A stretch of DNA of 10,083 bases from an uncultured Paludibacter sp. (lineage in GTDB: Bacteria; Bacteroidota; Bacteroidia; Bacteroidales; Paludibacteraceae), in contig CALFXE010000278.1 in assembly GCA_937927845.1 (NCBI GenBank), positions 1 through 10,083 of the forward strand. Reading direction: 5' to 3'. Below, piece by piece: positions 6,226 through 10,083 of this stretch (its first letter is position 1; each line of letters opens with the position of its first letter). Made by a program: the position numbers and the translations under genes. The notes under the pieces are model-generated. The model worked only from the letters and a program-made list of their open reading frames with translations, searched no databases and had not been told where the DNA came from.

Positions 6226-6263
6226 AAAGAGGCTGTCTCAAAAGTAGAGAGGGCCTCTTTTTT
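6226..6263 (+). terminator. Rho-independent terminator
   Basis: aaagaggc pairs with gcctcttt, with an inner tctc/gaga step around aaaagta, and a T run follows. It ends the plus-strand peptidase/TonB-C-like unit. It contains gaggctgtctcaaaagta, also present in the minus-strand terminator at 4302-4335. Confidence 0.75.
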
Positions 6264-6319
6264 GCAACCGCGCTTCATGGATCGTATTCGTAAGTGACTA
6301 AAGGCTAGCTGTGTTGGGG

Positions 6320-6360
6320 AGCAACCAGCCACTTTTTTTTCGGTGGCTTGCTGATTTTTT
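6320..6360 (+). terminator. Hairpin with T run, weak terminator candidate
   Basis: agcaaccagccac (6320-6332) pairs with gtggcttgct (6343-6352), with the trinucleotide acc bulged. The loop is mostly T, and gatttttt follows. It has terminator form but follows a better one by under 100 bp and serves no visible gene. Confidence 0.3.
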
Positions 6361-6430
6361 CGGCTCTTAGGCTATCTTTTTTCTTAAATTATCGGCGGAT
6401 CCCCGGATATACATAATATGTCTTTTGAGT

Positions 6431-6475
6431 AAAAATCTACAGTTATGCATCGTTCGTAACCAAGCATAATACCTC
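6431..6475. repeat. Diverged REP-like palindrome (H)
   Basis: tacagttatgc (6438-6448) and aagcataa (6462-6469) are identical to the corresponding parts of the inverted right ends (aatacagttatgctt...aagcataac), with a changed centre. Outer terminus and spacer are not recognisable. Its orientation is opposite to the right ends of A, B and C. It lies between the reversed plus-strand block and the 6764-7416 cassette. Confidence 0.5.
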
Positions 6476-6652
6476 ACTCACTTTTTGCCCATTTTACTGC
6501 TTACCCAATGTTATCACAAAGCCCGATCATAAGAATAGTATCAACAGGAAAAGCAAACTAGCTCTCCATGCCGTTAAGCGTAACGTCAAACTTTTCAATA
6601 ATCCTTAACAAAAATTTTATTTTAAGTAAATAAGGAATATTCATAACTAAAA

Positions 6653-6760
6653 CTATTTCATGGCGCCAGGACCTTCATGGAAAATTTTTCTTGTCCAAGG
6701 ATTAATCCCTACCGAAAAAGACCTACCGCCTATTGAATGATTAAAAAATATTGTTGATTT
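6653..6760 (-). pseudogene. Short orphan coding scrap
   Basis: After the double stop of the 6764-7138 gene, the same minus-strand frame reads on for 35 codons, including SIGGRSFSVGINPWTRKIFH and then EGPGAMK, and ends in TAG at 6655-6653. The text looks like real protein, perhaps a toxin or immunity tail, but has no start codon and no recognised family. It is probably a leftover of an older cassette next in line. Confidence 0.3.
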
Positions 6761-6763
6761 TTA

Positions 6764-7138
6764 TTATGGAGCATCTTCATCTAGCAAATCCCCTATCTCA
6801 TTTCTCCAGTATATTAAGACATGCTGCGCGTGTTTACCTATTTCTTTCCACTTTGGATCATTAATAATTTCAATTCTAGTCTTATTAGATTCGTCATAGT
6901 TATTTAATAGGCCTCGAAGAATCTTCAATTCTCGAGCAAATTCGGCAGATAAATTCATTTCACTTGCCTCTTTATCGACAAATAAATTAAAATCATCATC
7001 CTCCAAACTATTTATTAGCTCAATAAAGCTTGATATTTTCCCCTTGTCACCCTTTATCCAATAACTGATTTGTAGCTCTGTACTAGACAATTCCGTAAGA
7101 TGATTATAAATGTTTCTCAAAACCGTCTTATTAATCAT
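6764..7138 (-). CDS. Immunity-type protein, 124 aa, partner of 7140-7416 toxin
   Basis: A soluble, helical, acidic protein. Notable parts are TELQISYWIKGDKGKISSFI, the acidic helix ELINSLEDDDFNLFVDKEAS, and the C-terminal segment DPKWKEIGKHAQHVLIYWRN followed by EIGDLLDEDAP. I recognise no family name. The main evidence for its role is position. When the frameshift in the upstream toxin fragment is corrected, that toxin ends in TGA at 7142-7140, and this ATG (7138) follows after a single base, the coupling expected of a cognate toxin-immunity pair. The gene is intact, while its toxin is truncated and shifted, which is typical of a retained orphan immunity. It ends in TAA TAA. Confidence 0.65.
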   Translation of the reverse strand: MINKTVLRNIYNHLTELSSTELQISYWIKGDKGKISSFIELINSLEDDDFNLFVDKEASEMNLSAEFARELKILRGLLNNYDESNKTRIEIINDPKWKEIGKHAQHVLIYWRNEIGDLLDEDAP

Positions 7139-7139
7139 G

Positions 7140-7416
7140 TCAATTAAATTTCGGCATTTTATTTTGATCGAACTCGTTTAAAGGAATATGAGCTTCTGGC
7201 GTTTCTCCACCCGAAACTTTTTTTTCCATTTTTGTCATAAAAAGAACCATTTTTTTGATATCTCACATAAGGCGTTTGCTGAGAAGGGTATCCGCTACCA
7301 GCGTCCCCGGGCATCTGCCGAATAACATTTCGAGAATTTTTAGGATCTATATATCGGACTACTCCACCCTTTTTACTCTTTTTTGCCCAGAAAGATTTCC
7401 ACTCTTCTTTATTCAT
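7140..7416 (-). pseudogene. Polymorphic-toxin C-terminus, frameshifted at A8
   Basis: From ATG 7416 the frame encodes MNKEEWKSFWAKKSKKGGVV, then RYIDPKNSRNVIRQMPGDAG and SGYPSQQTPYVRYQKNGSFY with DKNGKK. At an A8 tract (T8 on the plus strand, about 7224-7231) the sensible frame moves by one base. Removing one A gives KKVSGGETPEAHIPLNEFDQ, then NKMPKFN and TGA at 7142-7140; the uncorrected frame gives WRNARSSYSFKRVRSK. The order (VRYIDP, MPG, PxQQ-PYVR-QKNG, D-NG, TPEAHIPL-EF) is one I recall as the last domain of Rhs-type toxins; activity unknown to me. The ten leading residues MNKEEWKSFW do not belong to such toxins and match the start of the 3365-3778 immunity protein, so the fragment looks like a recombinant fusion. 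Intact immunity gene follows. Confidence 0.6.
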
Positions 7417-7543
7417 CTTTTTTTGGTTCGCTTTATCGTAAGCATCCGGTTAATAAAGTGACTGAACTGCTGCCGCATCAATACAAAAAGTAGCCCACCC
7501 TGCAAAGGTGCTTTACTTCTCCTTCTTCACCTGCCGAACGATA

Positions 7544-8161
7544 CTATCCAAGTTTTACTGATCTATTATATTTTGCCACAACTTTTTTATCAAAAGAAGT
7601 GTTAATCATCTGAAGATAAAGTCTTCTGTTTTTTTCGACGGACAAGTCATAGTATTCTTCTACCCGCTTATTATCCAGTAAAAGAAAGTGCATGGTTGCC
7701 CGTATTCCTACACCGCGCATATCATATAGAGTGCGCATTTCCAAACCCCTAACTTCTTCATAATTGCAAACATTTTCACTTTCATGAAAGTTATATTGTT
7801 TTCGCCACCCACCAACTTTTGACCAGTCAATAGCCTTAGATAACGTTATAATTTGATTCGTATCCTTAAAAATCGGAATTGATTCATTCGATACATCTAC
7901 CTTTCCGATATATTTCCACGCACCTTTTCCTTTTGTATTCGGCAACTTATTTAGTGGCACTGGGCCGTAAAGAACTTCAAAGTTGTGCAATTTTTCAACA
8001 GAAGGAATGTCCTCTAAATCTGTAATTCTAAAGTTCAAAACAGAAACTAATGCGCCATCGAATGGAGCGACATCGGTGTAATCTGAAAACTTACATAATG
8101 TGTAACCCAATTTAAAATCTAACGGAACTACATATATCTGTCCTGAATTTCTATTAATCAT
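7544..8161 (-). CDS. Putative immunity protein, possibly Imm26-like, 205 aa
   Basis: From ATG 8161 the product begins MINRNSGQIYVVPLDFKLGY. The opening strands (G-IY-VPLDF--GY, then FDGALVSVLNFR) resemble Imm26-type immunity proteins, which start with a similar G-x-x-VPL-x-G-YG unit; this is a tentative call. The middle contains FEVLYGPVPLNKLPNTKGKG and AWKYIGKVD, the last part a charged helical region (KRVEEYYDLSVEKNRRLYLQ). An upstream ATG (8245) would add 28 residues encoded by the end of the RAYT element and is rejected. The end may be shifted: the frame stops at VKLG/TAG (7546-7544), but dropping one G would continue DSIVRQVKKEK and stop at about 7511. No toxin tail survives upstream; the RAYT element begins 30 bp before the ATG. 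Confidence 0.65.
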   Translation of the reverse strand: MINRNSGQIYVVPLDFKLGYTLCKFSDYTDVAPFDGALVSVLNFRITDLEDIPSVEKLHNFEVLYGPVPLNKLPNTKGKGAWKYIGKVDVSNESIPIFKDTNQIITLSKAIDWSKVGGWRKQYNFHESENVCNYEEVRGLEMRTLYDMRGVGIRATMHFLLLDNKRVEEYYDLSVEKNRRLYLQMINTSFDKKVVAKYNRSVKLG

Positions 8162-8191
8162 TACTATTTTATTGAAATTTGAACAATGTTT

Positions 8192-9026
8192 CCCTGTTTT
8201 CCATAGTATGCTTACTCTAAAAAAACTGTTATGCTTCGTTTGCAACGAAGCATCTGTTCAAACTACCAGACACTTCACCACATAAAAACCAAATCCAATA
8301 AAGCACATTCTTTTGTAAAAAAGTAATCTTTGGCACTACTATACATATAATGCTCTGGTTTCTCCACTATACCAGCTTCTACCGGGTTATTATGAATATA
8401 ATTCATTTTTTGAAAAATAAATGAACTGTTATACAACTCTTGTGGCCGATTATCTTGTCGCCAAAATTGATACTTAGTATTGCGGCTATTTGTTTGCCCC
8501 GCTTCCCGAAATATCGAAAGCATCCAGTTTTTTCGGCTTTCGTGCTGGCTGCACTTATTGCCGATACAATCTCCTTACTCGTAAATTTCTTGAAATCGCG
8601 CAATAAGCTACTTAGATCATTATTCTTTGCAGAAAGAATAAGATGAAGATGATTGCTCATTATGCACCAGCAATGCAGCAGGAGCCCTTTGTTGTTCTGG
8701 CAGAATCTAATACTATCCAGTACAATATCCCGATACATCTTTCGGGTAAAAACATCTACCCATTCTACCACAGAAAAAGTCACAAAATGAATAGCTGCCT
8801 GGTTCCGTATCCGATACCCACTCTTATCCATGCTTTTTACACAAAGAACCAGCATTCCTCCGGCAAATAACTCGTTTATCCATCACAAAAAAATACTTTT
8901 TTAACGGTAAGATTTCTGTAAAACCACCTTTTAGACCAACAGACCTTAAAACGAGGTTATGCTTAGCCACAAGCCAAGCATAACTGTATTAAAAAAGTAA
9001 AAAATACCAAACTAAGGAGAACAGGG
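8192..9026 (-). mobile_element. REP/RAYT element, copy C (835 bp)
   Basis: The fullest member of the family. The left terminus ccctgttttcc (8192-8202) and right terminus ggagaacaggg (9016-9026) are inverted with one mismatch. Left palindrome: atgcttcgtt/aacgaagcat (8231-8253, loop tgc). Right palindrome: gttatgcttagcc...agccaagcataac (8956-8984), with two changed positions relative to copies A and B. Each end has the order terminus, AT-rich spacer, palindrome, so the two form an imperfect inverted pair, as in BIMEs with a transposase between. It encodes a Y1 transposase broken by a frameshift. Flanking 5-mers gtttc (8188-8192) and gtttt (9026-9030) agree at four positions. It sits between the 9195-9404 immunity gene and the 7544-8161 gene. 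Confidence 0.85.
8275..8831 (-). pseudogene. REP-associated tyrosine transposase (RAYT, Y1_Tnp), frameshifted
   Basis: A single-strand-specific HUH transposase of the IS200/IS605-related RAYT branch, expected to nick REP hairpins. Reading from ATG 8831: FVTFSVVEWVDVFTRKMYRD near the N-terminus, the HUH motif in CWCIMSNHLHLIL (His61 and His63), FKKFTSKEI, then a break at the A6 tract (8533-8528 on the minus strand). Adding one base gives KAEKNWMLSIFREAGQTNS, YQFWRQDNRPQELY, and NYIHNNPVEAGIV with the probable catalytic Tyr about residue 144, ending SSAKDYFF...LVFMW at TGA 8277-8275. The corrected length of 185 aa is normal for the family. All catalytic motifs survive, so the break is recent, a sequencing error, or a -1 slip site. 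ATG 8855 directly after GGAGGA is an alternative start. Confidence 0.85.
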
Positions 9027-9152
9027 TTTTGACAGTAGATTTCAAGTAAAAAAATTCTTGAAACAGACATGCTTTCCGAGGCTATGCTTAGTTACAAGCT
9101 AAGCATAACAGTATTAAAAAGGTAAAAAAATACCAACCTCAGGAAAACAGGG
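9027..9152. repeat. Solo right end of the element family (D)
   Basis: The palindrome gctatgcttagtt...agctaagcataac (9081-9109, loop aca) is followed by agtattaaaaaggtaaaaaa and the terminus ggaaaacaggg (9142-9152). It abuts copy C at 9026. The part before the palindrome (ttttgacagtagatttcaag) also occurs in relic F. Its terminus is the exact inverse of copy C's left terminus ccctgttttcc, a better match than C's own right end. Confidence 0.75.
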
Positions 9153-9163
9153 CAGCTATCTTG

Positions 9164-9179
9164 TTTTAAGGCCTTAAAA
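9164..9179. repeat. Perfect 16-bp palindrome
   Basis: TTTTAAGGCCTTAAAA lies between the 9195-9404 gene and solo end D. With only GGCC at the centre and no T run after it, it is not a good terminator. It could be a protein-binding site or chance in AT-rich DNA. Confidence 0.3.
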
Positions 9180-9194
9180 TTGGCTTTCTATACA

Positions 9195-9404
9195 TTATCC
9201 TGCCTTCCTACCAGCAACAACTTTATTAATACAGTCAAGCCAATCTTCCCAGTATGCGGGATCCGCAGTACCTCCCTCTTCCAAAATAATCATAGAGCTA
9301 AGCATCATAGCTAAGCCTTCATCGTTCGTCATTGACCAGACATTTTCAACAAAAAGCTGCATAGCCAGGTAAGCTTCTTTCTCAGTTAATAATACTTTAT
9401 CCAT
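9195..9404 (-). CDS. Immunity-type protein of the main toxin (CdiI-like), 69 aa
   Basis: A small acidic helical protein: LTEKEAYLAMQLFVENVW, then NDEGLAMMLSSMIILEEGGT and ADPAYWEDWLDCINKVV. The order A-x-AM-x-F-x-E, then MLSSM-x-x-LE-GG-ADPA-W-DWL is one I recall from a widespread group of small CdiI/Imm proteins, where LL-x-x-x and ADPA-WEDWL are constant. It begins 2 nt after the stop of the large toxin protein, so the two are almost certainly cotranscribed and cognate. It would act in the cytoplasm by binding the toxin domain. No mutation is visible, as expected for the pair facing the still-connected toxin protein. No clear terminator follows; a solo REP end lies 43 nt downstream. Confidence 0.75.
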   Translation of the reverse strand: MDKVLLTEKEAYLAMQLFVENVWSMTNDEGLAMMLSSMIILEEGGTADPAYWEDWLDCINKVVAGRKAG

Positions 9405-9406
9405 AT

Positions 9407-10083
9407 TTACGGGTTTATTATTCCTCCAATTGGTGCAACAACCGCTGACAATCCTGTAGCAGAATTAAACTTTTTCGGCACATCATTTATTCCTGCAGCA
9501 GTAATTAAATCACCTCTAACCTGGATCCATACCTGCTTCCCACCTTCCATAATTTTGGCATACCACAAAGTTCCGTACTTATCCCCACCCAATAAATTAT
9601 TTGCGTCATGTGCAATATCAAGGATCATATCTCTGGTCTGAGGTAAATCTTCAATAAAGTGGCCTGCTTTATCCCTAAAAATATGCATTATTCGACTTTC
9701 ATCTATAGCTAATCTCAGCCGCGCCCGAGACAATCCAATAGAACCTGTCTCATCAAGAAATTCAGCTAATTTGTTTCCTATGTACCCTGCCACTGGTGCA
9801 TACCTATAATACGCCAGCACGCCCCTCGTAGCCACAACGGTCGCCTGCGCTTTTGCTGTAGCTGTAAGCGTGGATACAGCTACAGTACCGTTTTGAACTA
9901 GTGTCACCGCATACGGCGCTGTATATATTATTGTTGCTGCCGCTGCAGGCAATGCAGTCAATATCTTTGCTGCGCCTTTGCTTGTCCTTGACGCCAATTG
10001 ATCATCAGTCTCAAAAGGCACCAAGGCGCCCATTGTTTCCGACATCCCACCTGGATGATGAATTTTATAAATTCCTACCTTAT
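9407..10083 (-). CDS. C-terminal part of polymorphic toxin, nuclease-like domain (partial)
   Basis: The frame is open to the window edge (KVGIYKIHHPGGMSETMGAL at the junction), so ATG 10045 is internal and the gene begins beyond 10083. Counting from that Met, residues 31-90 are Ala/Thr/Val-rich and partly hydrophobic, a likely linker or translocation region. The last ~95 residues form a toxin-like module: IMHIFRDKAGHF (His121, His129), a helix with TRDMILDIAHDANNLLGGD, KYGTLWYAKIMEGGKQVWIQ, VRGDLITAAGIN and a short tail. I recall this order (HIFRD-x-GH, YG-x-WYAK, QVW-Q-R-G-I-GGIN) from C-termini of many secreted toxins, and suspect a BECR-fold RNase, but this is tentative. The immunity gene starts 2 nt after the stop. 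Secretion route is not visible in this window. Confidence 0.75.
   Translation of the reverse strand, partial: KVGIYKIHHPGGMSETMGALVPFETDDQLASRTSKGAAKILTALPAAAATIIYTAPYAVTLVQNGTVAVSTLTATAKAQATVVATRGVLAYYRYAPVAGYIGNKLAEFLDETGSIGLSRARLRLAIDESRIMHIFRDKAGHFIEDLPQTRDMILDIAHDANNLLGGDKYGTLWYAKIMEGGKQVWIQVRGDLITAAGINDVPKKFNSATGLSAVVAPIGGIINP

Larger units (their letters stand above)
6264..6652. other. Gene-free spacer
   Basis: About 390 bp between the plus-strand terminator and the scrap after the 6764-7138 gene. It holds a hairpin at 6320-6360 and a decayed REP palindrome at 6431-6475. I see no reading frame of coding character on either strand. Confidence 0.6.

Noticed and set aside
8162..8245. Longer start (ATG 8245) for the 7544-8161 gene
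   Set aside because: The extra 28 codons come from the end and palindrome of the RAYT element; the protein-like sequence begins at MINRNSGQIY (8161).
8440..8870. Plus-strand frames within the transposase region
   Set aside because: Antisense of the RAYT gene, which has recognisable HUH and Tyr motifs on the minus strand.
2891..9152. CRISPR array suggested by recurring palindromes
   Set aside because: The repeats are few, unevenly spaced, of variable length and tied to a transposase; there are no regular spacers.

Overview
This AT-rich window looks like the accessory, downstream side of a Bacteroidota polymorphic-toxin (Rhs/YD-type) locus. Codon use, loose ribosome-binding sites, small acidic immunity-type proteins and a Bacteroidota-style REP-associated transposase all suggest a member of Sphingobacteriaceae, Chitinophagaceae or relatives; genus cannot be fixed. 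Almost everything lies on the minus strand, so the functional order runs from high to low coordinates. At 10083-9407 a large toxin protein enters from outside the window and ends in a toxin domain, followed 2 nt later by a small immunity-type gene (9404-9195). From there to position ~750 is a graveyard of displaced cassettes: 5'-truncated toxin C-termini, each followed closely by a probable immunity gene, then a spacer.

Readable cassettes on the minus strand: (a) a possibly Imm26-like gene at 7544-8161; (b) a frameshifted toxin C-terminus at 7140-7416 plus immunity gene 6764-7138, followed by a short coding scrap; (c) an HNH/HHH-type nuclease tail at 4939-5139 plus a SUKH (SMI1/KNR4) immunity gene at 4348-4935 and a terminator; (d) a toxin tail (3775-3849) overlapping by ATGA a membrane-anchored immunity-type gene (3365-3778), then an Rhs-like scrap; (e) 2265-2681; (f) a zinc-ribbon gene (1799-2047) and a gene interrupted by an in-frame TGA (1296-1685); (g) 747-1004. 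One block is reversed: 5139-6263 on the plus strand carries the C-terminal part of an HExxH metallopeptidase-type toxin, an exported TonB-C-like protein and a terminator. It abuts cassette (c) at a sharp breakpoint near 5140. The left edge has one plus-strand gene (202-660).

The cassettes are separated by members of one repeat family. An 835-bp element (8192-9026) carries a REP-associated Y1 transposase (RAYT), split by a one-base frameshift at an A6 tract. It is bounded by subterminal palindromes and short inverted termini. Two 406-bp elements (2891-3296 and 3849-4254) are internally deleted derivatives (MITEs) that still encode the first and last codons of the transposase. At least five diverged single ends lie at about 1182, 2141, 2708, 6431 and 9027. 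The picture that emerges is a toxin/immunity cassette archive punctuated by RAYT/MITE palindromes. That these palindromes help shuffle cassettes is my inference, not something the sequence proves.
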